This document shows positions 8,498 through 15,922 of a stretch of 32,865 bases of DNA, piece after piece; the stretch's first letter is position 1, and every line of letters starts with the position of its first letter. The translations under genes and the position numbers were made by a program. A model generated the notes under the pieces. The model worked only from the letters and a program-made list of their open reading frames with translations. It was not told the DNA's origin and made no database searches. Source of the stretch: Rhodocyclaceae bacterium (GTDB lineage: Bacteria; Pseudomonadota; Gammaproteobacteria; Burkholderiales; Rhodocyclaceae); contig JAGRGD010000098.1 in NCBI GenBank assembly GCA_020445665.1, positions 1 to 32,865 of the forward strand, written 5' to 3'.

Positions 8498-9475
8498 ATG
8501 CTCGATTTTCCGACCGCCTCCCGCCTTCTGTGCCATTGCCGGGCCCTCCTGGCCGCGCTCGCCCTGGTCGCCCTCGGCGGTTGTGCCGGCAACGGCCTGC
8601 TGCTGCACGACCATCCCCTGGCCGGTCACATTGTGGACCCCGCCGCTGGGCAGCCGGTCGCCCTCGGCGCCGCACTCGAGCGGATGAGCGCGGCCGATGT
8701 GGTCTTGCTGGGCGAGGTTCACGACAACCCCATTCATCACCGCCTGCAGCTGAAGGTGTTGCAGCAGCTGTCGCAGGCACGTCGTCTGGCGCTGGCGATG
8801 GAGCAATTCGACAGCGAGCACCAGGCCGCGCTCACCGCTGCGCAGGCCGATCCCGACGCGACCGCAGAGACCCTGGCCGACGCCGGCCAGCTGTCCCGCG
8901 AGGGCTGGGGCTGGCCTCTCTACCAGCCGCTGGTCTCGGAGGCGGTGGCGCGGGGGCTGCCGGTGATCGGTATCAATCTGTCCCGGCCGGAGGCCCGCCA
9001 GGTGGCGCGCGACGGGTTCGACGCAATGCCGGCGGGCGCAGGGCGCGACGCGGTCGAGCGCCACTGGAATCCCGAGCGGCAGAAGACCATGGAGGGCCTG
9101 ATCACCGATGGCCACTGCGGCCAGGTCGATGCCCGCATGCTGGGCATGATCGTGCAGGCCCAGCGGGCCCGCGATGCGGTGATGGCGGCCCGGATCGCGC
9201 CCTATGCCGATCGGGGCGTGGTGGCGATCCTCGGCGGCGGACACGCGCGGGTCGATCTGGCCGTGCCGGCCTACCTGGGTACGCTCGCCCCGGGGCGCCG
9301 GGTACTCAGCGTCGGGATGATCGAGGTCCGCGAGGGCGCTGATTCGGCGGCCGACTACCCCGCGGTCCGCGACAGGCTCTACGACCTGGTCTGGTTCACC
9401 CCGCGCTTCGAGCGGCCCGACCCCTGCGAGGCCCTGAGCCGAGCGGGCATGGCCAGGGCGATGAAGAAGAACTAG
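8498..9475 (+). CDS. ChaN-like haem-binding-uptake (Tiki superfamily) lipoprotein
   Basis: A 325-aa lipoprotein (lipobox LGGC, Cys29). The family hallmark VVLLGEVHDNPIHH lies just after the N-terminal segment; in the ChaN/EreA/Tiki fold, this Glu/His-containing motif marks the metal- or haem-associated site. MEQFDSEHQ and VAILGGGHARVD are the other conserved family stretches. ChaN of Campylobacter was reported to bind haem at a dimer interface; the wider family is linked to iron uptake or metalloprotease-like chemistry. The gene is followed 34 bp later by the HIT gene in the same direction. The exact ligand cannot be deduced here. Confidence 0.85.
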   Translation: MLDFPTASRLLCHCRALLAALALVALGGCAGNGLLLHDHPLAGHIVDPAAGQPVALGAALERMSAADVVLLGEVHDNPIHHRLQLKVLQQLSQARRLALAMEQFDSEHQAALTAAQADPDATAETLADAGQLSREGWGWPLYQPLVSEAVARGLPVIGINLSRPEARQVARDGFDAMPAGAGRDAVERHWNPERQKTMEGLITDGHCGQVDARMLGMIVQAQRARDAVMAARIAPYADRGVVAILGGGHARVDLAVPAYLGTLAPGRRVLSVGMIEVREGADSAADYPAVRDRLYDLVWFTPRFERPDPCEALSRAGMARAMKKN

Positions 9476-9509
9476 GCTAGCCGGCAGCGTTCCGCCGAGA
9501 GGACTTCTG

Positions 9510-9938
9510 ATGGCCTACGACGACAGCAACGTCTTCGCCCGCATCCTGCGGGGCGAACTGCCCTGCATCAAGGTGTTCGAGGACGACCACACCCTGGCCT
9601 TCCTCGACATCATGCCCCAGTCCGACGGGCATACCCTGGTGTTGCCGAAGGAGCCCGCGGTGACCCTGCTGGACCTCTCGCCCGAGGGCGCCACCGCGTG
9701 CATCCTGACGACGCGCCGGGTTGCCGCGGCGGTGCAGCGTGCGGTGGGTGCGCCGGGCCTGCTGATCTCCCAGTTCAATGGCGAGGCGGCAGGACAGACC
9801 GTGCCCCATGTCCATTTCCATATCATCCCGCGCTTTCCCGGCCTGAAGCTCAAGGCCCACGGTCGCGAACGGGGCGACCCGGATCGCCTCGACCAGATCG
9901 CGGCCCGCATCACCGGCGAACTGGCGTCGGCCCGCTGA
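9510..9938 (+). CDS. HIT family nucleotide hydrolase/transferase
   Basis: A 142-aa cytoplasmic histidine-triad protein. The active-site signature HVHFHIIP is at residues 100-107, with His102 as the expected nucleophile. FLDIMPQSDGHTLVLPKE is the usual N-terminal HIT core. HIT proteins of this size cleave nucleoside phosphoramidates or dinucleoside polyphosphates. A clear ribosome site (GAGAGGA) precedes the ATG at 9510. It probably shares a transcript with the ChaN-like gene; stop codons of this gene and the convergent OmpA-type gene are separated by only 4 bp. Confidence 0.93.
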   Translation: MAYDDSNVFARILRGELPCIKVFEDDHTLAFLDIMPQSDGHTLVLPKEPAVTLLDLSPEGATACILTTRRVAAAVQRAVGAPGLLISQFNGEAAGQTVPHVHFHIIPRFPGLKLKAHGRERGDPDRLDQIAARITGELASAR

Positions 9939-9942
9939 CGGC

Positions 9943-11139
9943 TCAGCCGCGGCAGCCGACCTCGGCAAAGTCCACCCGGCGGTCGATCGCATCACCGGCG
10001 TCATCGCTGCCCGAGCCGATGATGTTCTCGCGGAAGCCGTAGCCCCTGGCGCTGACCCGCGATGCGAGCTGGGGCTGGGCGCTGGTCATGTAGCGCAACA
10101 CCCGCTGCGCCCGTGCGCTCGACAGGGCGTCGTTGTAGGCGGCGGTGCCGGTGTGGCTCGAGTGCCCCTTGATCTCGAAGCAGCGGCCGCTCTCCTGCAT
10201 CCCGCGGGCGACCTGGCGGATCCACATCGGGTACTGGCGATAGAGCTCGCTGCGGCGGTCGAAGTCGTCCTTCTGGACGGCAAACAGGAACTTGATCGAC
10301 AGCGCGTTGCGGGCAATCGCGACGTCGATCAGCTGGCCGAAGGCGGTCTCCGCCGCGTCCTGCTGGCCGAGCTTCCAGAGGCTCTGGAAGCGGCCTGAGA
10401 GGGCCAGCAGGTCTCGCCCGTCGCCCGTCTCGAGGATCTCGGCGAAGCGCTTGGCGGCCACATCGTACTGCTGGCGTTCGTAGGCGCCGCGGGCGCTCTC
10501 GTAGGCCAGCGAGCGGCGCATCCGCTGCTGCATCGAGGCGTCGGCGCGCTCGGCGGAGGCCAGCGCCACCAGATCCTTCTTCTGCTCGGCGGCGAAGTAG
10601 ATCGGCGCGTCCTTGTAGAAGCGGGTCGGGGTCGCATCGAAGTGGCGCGCATTGACCAGTGCCGAGCCGTTGAGCAGTACCTCCGCGTCGGGATAGGTGC
10701 GCACCGCATAGTCGATCTTGAACCAGCTCGACTCCTCGCCCTCGCGGCCGCCCGGCTCGTAGCTGACCACGCCGTGCAGCATCAGCGCGCTGGACTGGTC
10801 GCCGGCCTCCTCGAGCCGCGCGATGGTCGTGGTCGGCATCGACTGACGCAGGTCGAGCAGCAGCAGGTCCCGCAGGTGGTGTCCCGAGACCATCGCCTCG
10901 GCCGTGTTGGCCTGGGGGAAACCGCCCAGCAGCAGCGGCTTCGACAGGCCCAGCTCCTGGGGCAGCGTCAGCCCCGGGATCGGCGACGAAAAGCGCTTGC
11001 CGACCTCCAGCGAGATGGCCCGCGAGACGTCGCGGACCTGCTGGAAGTGGGTTTCCGGCAGCTCCACGCGCGAGGCACAGGCCGCCAGCAGCAGGGCCGC
11101 CAGCGGCGCGGCGATGATCGCGAGGTGACGCCCGATCAT
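9943..11139 (-). CDS. OmpA-domain lipoprotein, paralogue 2 of tandem pair
   Basis: A 398-aa lipoprotein (lipobox LLAAC, Cys21). The N-terminal domain contains LMLHGVVSYEP and a repeated-strand pattern like the FlgO/CsgG/TolB-N group. A middle helical region looks TPR-like (ESARGAYERQQYDVAAKRFAEILETG). The C-terminus is an OmpA/MotB peptidoglycan-binding domain with IKGHSSHTGTAAYNDALSSARAQ and ending AIDRRVDF. It shares FDATPTR, SIKFLF and QYPMW with the upstream neighbour, so the two arose by tandem duplication. Its ATG overlaps the neighbour's stop by four bases (ATGA), showing translational coupling. Expected location: outer membrane, contacting peptidoglycan. Confidence 0.88.
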   Translation of the reverse strand: MIGRHLAIIAAPLAALLLAACASRVELPETHFQQVRDVSRAISLEVGKRFSSPIPGLTLPQELGLSKPLLLGGFPQANTAEAMVSGHHLRDLLLLDLRQSMPTTTIARLEEAGDQSSALMLHGVVSYEPGGREGEESSWFKIDYAVRTYPDAEVLLNGSALVNARHFDATPTRFYKDAPIYFAAEQKKDLVALASAERADASMQQRMRRSLAYESARGAYERQQYDVAAKRFAEILETGDGRDLLALSGRFQSLWKLGQQDAAETAFGQLIDVAIARNALSIKFLFAVQKDDFDRRSELYRQYPMWIRQVARGMQESGRCFEIKGHSSHTGTAAYNDALSSARAQRVLRYMTSAQPQLASRVSARGYGFRENIIGSGSDDAGDAIDRRVDFAEVGCRG

Positions 11140-12326
11140 GAGCGGCAGGGCACGATCTTGAACTCGACCCGGCGGTCGATGGCGTCCTGGGCGTCGTCGG
11201 TGCCGGAGCCGACGATGTTCTCCGAGAATCCCTTGCCGGTGGAGGTCAGGCGGCCCTTCAGATCGGGCCGGATCGACTGCAGCGAGCTGGCCACGAACTC
11301 GGCCCGGCGCGACGAGAGCCGGTCGTTGTAGGCCTCGGTGCCGCTGCGGCTGGCGTGCCCCAGCACCTCGAGGCAGGCGCTCCCCTCGGCGATCTGCTTG
11401 GCGATCTGCCGCTGCCACATCGGGTACTGGCGGGTCAGGTCGCCGGTGGCGGCGAAGGCGGTGCCGTTCACCTCGAAGAGGAACTTGATCGACAGCTTGC
11501 CCGAGCCGATCGCGGCAGCCACCAGGTCGCCGAAGGTGCGCTCGGCGGCGAGGAAGTCACCCCCCCGGAACTGGGACTGGTAGAGGCCCGACAGCGCCAG
11601 CAGGCTCTTGCCGCCGGAGGCGTCGAGGGCCTCCTGGAAGAGGCGCCCGGACTCGCTGAAGTTGCCGGCGTTGTATTGCTCGGTGGCCTCGGCGATGCGG
11701 GCCGAGACGCCGATCACGTCCTTGACCGGCGCGGCGTTGCCGCTCACCACCTGCAGCCGCTGCTGGTGTTCGTCGCCGGCCAGGAACATCGGCATGTCCA
11801 TGTAGAGGCGGGTCGGCGTCGCGTCGAACTGCTTGCTGGCGACGAAGGCCACGGCGTTGGCGACCACCTTGCCGGTCTCCACCTCCCGCACCACCGCCTC
11901 GATCCGCGCGTAGGACTTCTCGTTGTCGGCGGTCTTGCCGGCCAGGCGGACGCTGCCGAGGATGGCGAGGCTGGATTTGGACAGGTTGCGAGTGGACAGG
12001 GCGGCGAACTCGTAGGTGTCGTTGGCCTTGGCGAGGCGCTCGACGAGGCCCTTCTGGACCTGCACGCCGGAGTTCGTCACCTCGGCGGACTGCTCGTTGA
12101 AGAAGGCATCCACGACGACGATGCTGCCGCCCTTGCCGACCGACAGCAGGCCGCCGGGCAGCTGCTCGGCGATGCGCCCGGCGAGGGAACCGATCGCGCC
12201 GTCCAGATCGTCGTGATAGGTGGGCGCGGCGACCTTGTCGCCGGTGCAGGCGACCAGGGCGAACAGACTGGCCAGCAGGACCAGCAGGCGCTCAACGGCA
12301 AACGGATTGTATGAAGGCTTGTTCAT
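11136..12326 (-). CDS. OmpA-domain lipoprotein, paralogue 1 of tandem pair
   Basis: A 396-aa lipoprotein (lipobox LVAC, Cys27). Residues 40-170 contain AEQLPGG, IVVVDAFFNEQSAEV, ILGSVRLAG and VREVETGKVVANA, which together look like the FlgO/CsgG-type N-terminal domain of outer-membrane lipoproteins. A TPR-like stretch (EATEQYNAGNFSESGRLFQEALDASGG) follows. The C-terminal OmpA-type domain has VLGHASRSGTEAYNDRLSSRRAE and ends DRRVEFKIV. The start lies inside the 3' end of the caspase-like gene (35-nt overlap), so both are on one transcript. Inferred role: an envelope partner of the caspase-like protein; the family name alone does not establish this. Confidence 0.88.
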   Translation of the reverse strand: MNKPSYNPFAVERLLVLLASLFALVACTGDKVAAPTYHDDLDGAIGSLAGRIAEQLPGGLLSVGKGGSIVVVDAFFNEQSAEVTNSGVQVQKGLVERLAKANDTYEFAALSTRNLSKSSLAILGSVRLAGKTADNEKSYARIEAVVREVETGKVVANAVAFVASKQFDATPTRLYMDMPMFLAGDEHQQRLQVVSGNAAPVKDVIGVSARIAEATEQYNAGNFSESGRLFQEALDASGGKSLLALSGLYQSQFRGGDFLAAERTFGDLVAAAIGSGKLSIKFLFEVNGTAFAATGDLTRQYPMWQRQIAKQIAEGSACLEVLGHASRSGTEAYNDRLSSRRAEFVASSLQSIRPDLKGRLTSTGKGFSENIVGSGTDDAQDAIDRRVEFKIVPCRS

Positions 12327-13230
12327 GTTTGGTCAGACCCTCCAGGCCCAGTGACAATTTGGTGAACAGACTGGCGCAGGTGCAGTTCGGGCAGTTGTCG
12401 CCTGCCGTCCTGGCTGGCTCGGTCGCCGCCGGGGCCGCCTGGGCCGGCGGCGCGACCGGCGCGCCGAACTTGAAGCTGGTGATCAGCGAGGTGCTCTCCC
12501 ACGGGATCTGGCGCCCGCCGGTGGCTTTCACGACGAGCCCGCGGACCTGCTTGAAGACCTCCTCGACACTGGCGTCGGCATCGTCCAGCGCCTGCAGCAG
12601 CGCGGTCATGTAGGGGCTGTGCTCGCCGACGCCGTCTTCCGCGGTATAGCCGGGGGCGGTGGAGAACGCCACCAGTGTACCCAGCGGTGCGTTCATCTCG
12701 GCAAGGCCGCCCGAGGCGTTGGCCGCCTGGCTGAACGGGTTGTCGCGACAGGCGTCGAGCAGGATCAGCTTGGTCCGGGCCGAGAGGCCGTCGAGCCGCT
12801 CGGTCAGGAAGCGCAGGTCCACCAGCGTGAAGACCAGCTCGTTGCCGCCGACCTTGGCGTCGAGGGGCACGATGTAGTTGCGGCCATTCACCTGGATCGC
12901 GTGGCCGGCATAGAAGAACAGCACCTCCTGCGCATCGACGGCCTGGGCCAGGAAGTGCAGCAGGGTGTTGTAGGTCTGGGACTGGTCGAGATCCATCGCG
13001 GTCTCGACCTGGAAGCCGAAGCGCTGCAGCTTGTCGGACAGCGCTGCCACGTCGTTCACGACGTTGGGCAGGGGGCCGAAATCGTAGCTGGCGTTGCCGA
13101 GCACCAGGGCCATGCGGGGCGCTGCGCCCGCCGAGGCCGGCAGCAGCGCCAGGCTGGCAAGGGCAATCAGCAGGGCCAGGCACCAGAGGCGCAGGCAGGC
13201 GGCAGGAGGGGGGGAGAGCGGGCTCGACAA
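12292..13230 (-). CDS. exported caspase-like (peptidase C14, metacaspase-type) protein
   Basis: A 312-aa protein with a signal peptide (about residues 13-37, cleavage near AGAAP). The caspase fold begins at MALVLGNASYDF with the usual N-xx-NDV element. The catalytic His is in FFYAGHAIQ and the catalytic Cys in LLDACRDNPF; both are intact. SPYMTALLQAL and the GGRQIPWESTS segment complete the p20-like domain. A C-terminal extension carries CPNCTC, possibly a metal or disulfide site. The start is a TTG at 13230 without a clear Shine-Dalgarno; the next in-frame ATG is after the signal peptide, so TTG is preferred. It is the first gene of a three-gene operon with two OmpA-type lipoproteins. Substrates are unknown. 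Confidence 0.85.
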   Translation of the reverse strand: MSSPLSPPPAACLRLWCLALLIALASLALLPASAGAAPRMALVLGNASYDFGPLPNVVNDVAALSDKLQRFGFQVETAMDLDQSQTYNTLLHFLAQAVDAQEVLFFYAGHAIQVNGRNYIVPLDAKVGGNELVFTLVDLRFLTERLDGLSARTKLILLDACRDNPFSQAANASGGLAEMNAPLGTLVAFSTAPGYTAEDGVGEHSPYMTALLQALDDADASVEEVFKQVRGLVVKATGGRQIPWESTSLITSFKFGAPVAPPAQAAPAATEPARTAGDNCPNCTCASLFTKLSLGLEGLTKHEQAFIQSVCR

Positions 13231-13448
13231 GGGATCTAGCGTCTGGCTGGCTTCTGGACCCGCGCCAGCCGCAGGACATCCACGGACGGGCAGGGAGACG
13301 GGCGCCCGGCGCTCAGGGCCGGGTGCTGCCCGATTCTATTCGCCCGCCCGGGCGCACTCAACGACCCTTGGTGACAAATGCTGTCGCGGCGTGGGATAGC
13401 ACACGCACGGCGGCCCTTCCTGTCAGACCGTCGGCATGTCCCGGGCGA

Positions 13449-13465
13449 ATTAAGAGCGGTTTAAG
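13449..13465 (+). promoter_or_regulatory. putative PmrA/QseB-type response-regulator box
   Basis: ATTAAG-AGCGG-TTTAAG is a direct repeat of two hexamers separated by five bases (11-bp period), matching the TTTAAG/CTTAAG-N5 repeats known for OmpR-family regulators PmrA and QseB. It lies 49 bp upstream of the DUF1924 cytochrome gene, in an AT-rich island of a 284-bp divergent intergenic region (13231-13514) that otherwise shows no gene. The cognate regulator is probably the response regulator four genes downstream. Confidence 0.55.
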
Positions 13466-13514
13466 AATGCGCGTCCAAGCTGCCAGGCATCCTGACAAAT
13501 CTGCTGGAGCTGCC

Positions 13515-13919
13515 ATGAAGATTTCAACGCTGATCGCCGGCCTGTTGCTGGCGACAAGCCTCCCGGCAGGGGCGGCCGGGCCTGCCGATTTCCTGCAACG
13601 TTTCGAGGGGGAGGCACGCAGTGCCGACCCGGGCTTCGCAGCCTCGCCGGCACGAGGGCGAGACTGGTTTGCGGCCCCCCACGGGCAGGACTGGCGTTGC
13701 ACGAGCTGCCACACGGCCGACCCGGGCAAGTCCGGTCGACACAAGGTTACGGGCAAGGCCATCGAGCCGATGGCGCCGGCTGTGAATCCCGAGCGCCTGA
13801 CGAGCGAGCGCAGTGTCGCCAAGTGGTTCCGCCGCAATTGCCGCGATGTTGTGGGGCGCGAGTGCACAGCGGCCGAAAAGGCCGATGTGGTCGCCTACCT
13901 GATTCAGATCGGTCAATAA
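13515..13919 (+). CDS. DUF1924 / SHP-type monohaem cytochrome c
   Basis: A 134-aa exported c-type cytochrome with a signal peptide to about residue 20. Haem binds covalently at CTSCH (residues 62-66). The NPERLTSERSVAKWFRRNC stretch is characteristic of DUF1924. The sphaeroides haem protein (SHP) of this group has an unusual Asn distal ligand and a disulfide; Asn91 and Cys109/Cys117 are candidate equivalents here, which is inference. SHP can bind oxygen or NO in the reduced state. It is the first gene of a five-gene operon, 11 bp before the diheme cytochrome gene. A frame extension to 13323 lacks signal character and is not used. Confidence 0.85.
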   Translation: MKISTLIAGLLLATSLPAGAAGPADFLQRFEGEARSADPGFAASPARGRDWFAAPHGQDWRCTSCHTADPGKSGRHKVTGKAIEPMAPAVNPERLTSERSVAKWFRRNCRDVVGRECTAAEKADVVAYLIQIGQ

Positions 13920-13930
13920 GGAGTCCGACC

Positions 13931-14455
13931 ATGCACACGATGAACAGATCTTTCCGCCAGCACATGGCGCTCACCCTGGCCGCGATGTGGATTACGGTCC
14001 TCCCGGCAGGCGCGGCATGGGCAGACGATGATGATTTTCGCGGCGCGCCGCTGGACCCGCTGTATCTCGAGGAGTGCGGTGCCTGCCACGTGGCCTTTCC
14101 GCCGGCACTGCTGTCGCAGCGCTCGTGGGGCGCCGTGGCGGACGGACTGGCCGATCACTTCGGCACCGACGCCAGCCTCGACCCCGAGACGCTGCAGACC
14201 ATCCGTCGCTACCTCGACGACAACGCCGGCAGGCGCCGCAGCGACGGGGCCGACGGCCGCCCCTTGCTGCGCATCACCGACACCCGCTGGTTCCGCAAGG
14301 AGCACCGCCCCGGCGAGCACGGCCTGCGGTCCGACACCTTCTCGCGCCCCGAGGTGGGCAGCGCCGCCAACTGTGCGGCGTGCCACCGCGGCGCGGAAGA
14401 GGGTCGCTACGGTGAGCGCGAGATCCGGATTCCCACCCCCGGCAGCGCCCGCTGA
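13931..14455 (+). CDS. diheme cytochrome c (DHC-type)
   Basis: A 174-aa periplasmic protein with a signal peptide (cleavage near AWADD, about residue 31). Two haem-attachment motifs, CGACH (49-53) and CAACH (148-152), are about 100 residues apart, as in DHC. The ITDTRWFRKEHRPGEH stretch is typical of this family. A GGAG ribosome site precedes the ATG at 13931. DHC is known as the electron donor to SHP, and the adjacent b-type cytochrome would feed it from the quinone pool; that chain is inferred from gene order. Confidence 0.88.
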   Translation: MHTMNRSFRQHMALTLAAMWITVLPAGAAWADDDDFRGAPLDPLYLEECGACHVAFPPALLSQRSWGAVADGLADHFGTDASLDPETLQTIRRYLDDNAGRRRSDGADGRPLLRITDTRWFRKEHRPGEHGLRSDTFSRPEVGSAANCAACHRGAEEGRYGEREIRIPTPGSAR

Positions 14456-14479
14456 CCGGATGTGCAAGAGGAGAACGTC

Positions 14480-15232
14480 ATGATGGATGCCAGCATGGAT
14501 GCGGGCCTCGGTGCCCGCGAAGAGACGACCGCAAGCGGCCGCCAGCCGGTCCGGGTATGGGATCTGCCGACCCGGGTCTTCCACTGGACCTTCGCCGCCA
14601 GCTTCGCCGGCGCGTGGCTCACCGCGGAGTCGGAGCGATGGATCAATCTGCACATGATGCTCGGCTATACCTTCGCTGCGATGATCGTATTCCGCCTGAT
14701 CTGGGGCGTGGTGGGCTCGCGCTATGCGCGCTTCGGCAGCTTCCTGTTCCCGCCGTCGGCGGTGCTGGGCTACCTCAAGTCCCTTTTGACGATCCGGCCC
14801 CAGCATCACGTTGGACACAACCCCGCCGGCGCGATCGCCATTGTCCTGCTGCTCGGACTCGGCGCGGTGATTGCCCTGACCGGCGTCCCGATGGGGCAGG
14901 ACATGGGTGGCGAGTGGCTCGAGGAATTGCATGAGGGCGCCGCATCGGCGATGCTCGCCGTGGTTGCGGTCCATGTCGCCGGGGTGATCGTCAGCAGTTT
15001 TCTGCACCGGGAGAATCTCGCCCGCGCGATGGTCACAGGCTGGAAGCAGGGCGACGCAAGCGAAGGCATTCGGAGCTTCCGCAGCATCGCCGGCGTGCTG
15101 CTGCTGGTGGCGGTCCTCGGCGCCTGGGGCGCCTGGCAGGCGGGCTTCGCGCCCGACTGGCTGCCTGCGGCGGGCGTGCAGAGCATGGACGCCGGCATGG
15201 GCGATCACGACGACGATGACGACGACGACTGA
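14480..15232 (+). CDS. membrane cytochrome b (b561 / Ni-Fe hydrogenase b-subunit-like)
   Basis: A 250-aa integral membrane protein with about four to five helices: residues near 35-50, 60-80, 110-130, 150-170 and 195-210. VWDLPTRVFHWTF and NLHMMLGYTFAAMIVFR carry the first haem His residues, with HVAGVIVSSFLHRENLARAM providing the later ones, as in quinol:cytochrome c b-type subunits. It probably passes electrons from quinol to the diheme cytochrome. The ATG at 14480 is preferred over a GTG at 14462 because AGAGGAG ends 7 bp before it. The C-terminus is an unusual acidic tail of Asp residues after a single His (DHDDDDDDD), which could bind cations or dock a basic cytochrome. Confidence 0.88.
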   Translation: MMDASMDAGLGAREETTASGRQPVRVWDLPTRVFHWTFAASFAGAWLTAESERWINLHMMLGYTFAAMIVFRLIWGVVGSRYARFGSFLFPPSAVLGYLKSLLTIRPQHHVGHNPAGAIAIVLLLGLGAVIALTGVPMGQDMGGEWLEELHEGAASAMLAVVAVHVAGVIVSSFLHRENLARAMVTGWKQGDASEGIRSFRSIAGVLLLVAVLGAWGAWQAGFAPDWLPAAGVQSMDAGMGDHDDDDDDD

Positions 15233-15256
15233 GCGGGCAGAGGGAGACATATCGCG

Positions 15257-15922
15257 ATGAGAGTGCTGGTGGTCGAGGACGATGCGCTGCTCGGCGATGC
15301 GGTGCAGGTGGGGCTGCGTCAGGCCGGCTTCGTGCCGGACTGGATCACGGACGGGATCGGCGCCGAGCACGCCCTGGCGACCTCCGAGTACGGCGCCGTG
15401 GTACTCGACATCGGCTTGCCGCGCCGCTCGGGCCTCGAGGTGCTGGCCCGCATGCGGGCAGACGGCAACCGCCTGCCGGTGCTGATCCTGACCGCACGCG
15501 ACACGGTCGATGACCGCATCGCCGGTCTCGATGCCGGTGCCGACGACTACCTCGTCAAGCCCTTCGCGATGGGCGAGCTCGCGGCACGCCTGCGGGCGCT
15601 GGTGCGCCGGGCCGAAGGGCGCTCTCAGCCGGCCGTCGTGGTTGGCGCCATCACCCTCGACCCGGCGGCCCATACCGTGACGCTGGACGGTGCGCCGGTC
15701 GAGCTGTCGGCCAAGGAGTTCGCGCTGCTGCAAGTCTTCATGCAGAACGCAGGCCGGGTGCTGTCGCGGGCGCAGCTCGAGGAGCAGCTCTACGGCTGGG
15801 ACGACGACACCGGCAGCAACACCATCGAGGTCTTCATCCATCACCTGCGACGCAAGTTCGGGCGGGACCTGATCCGCACCGTGCGCGGCGTGGGCTACCA
15901 GTTGCCGAGACCGGGCGCGTGA
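15257..15922 (+). CDS. OmpR/PhoB-family response regulator (QseB/PmrA-like)
   Basis: A 221-aa two-domain regulator. The receiver has acidic residues E7-D9, phosphoacceptor Asp51 in VVLDIGLP, Thr in LTARD and Lys in YLVKPF. The winged-helix DNA-binding domain contains LSAKEFALL and ends TVRGVGYQL. Overall closest in style to QseB/PmrA/TctD. A GGGAGA ribosome site precedes the ATG. The gene overlaps the kinase start by four bases. It lies 24 bp after the cytochrome b gene, so it is probably made from the same transcript and binds the direct repeat at 13449-13465. Confidence 0.93.
   Translation: MRVLVVEDDALLGDAVQVGLRQAGFVPDWITDGIGAEHALATSEYGAVVLDIGLPRRSGLEVLARMRADGNRLPVLILTARDTVDDRIAGLDAGADDYLVKPFAMGELAARLRALVRRAEGRSQPAVVVGAITLDPAAHTVTLDGAPVELSAKEFALLQVFMQNAGRVLSRAQLEEQLYGWDDDTGSNTIEVFIHHLRRKFGRDLIRTVRGVGYQLPRPGA

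Noticed and set aside
11137-11418. An upstream in-frame extension of the second OmpA-type lipoprotein, giving a 491-aa product.
   Set aside because: It overlaps the coding end of paralogue 1 and would bury the lipoprotein signal; the ATG in the ATGA overlap is the natural start.
13913-15844. A 643-codon minus-strand frame antisense to the cytochrome and regulator genes.
   Set aside because: The plus strand has CxxCH motifs, a cytochrome b and a receiver domain with ribosome sites; the antisense product is His/Arg-rich without structure.
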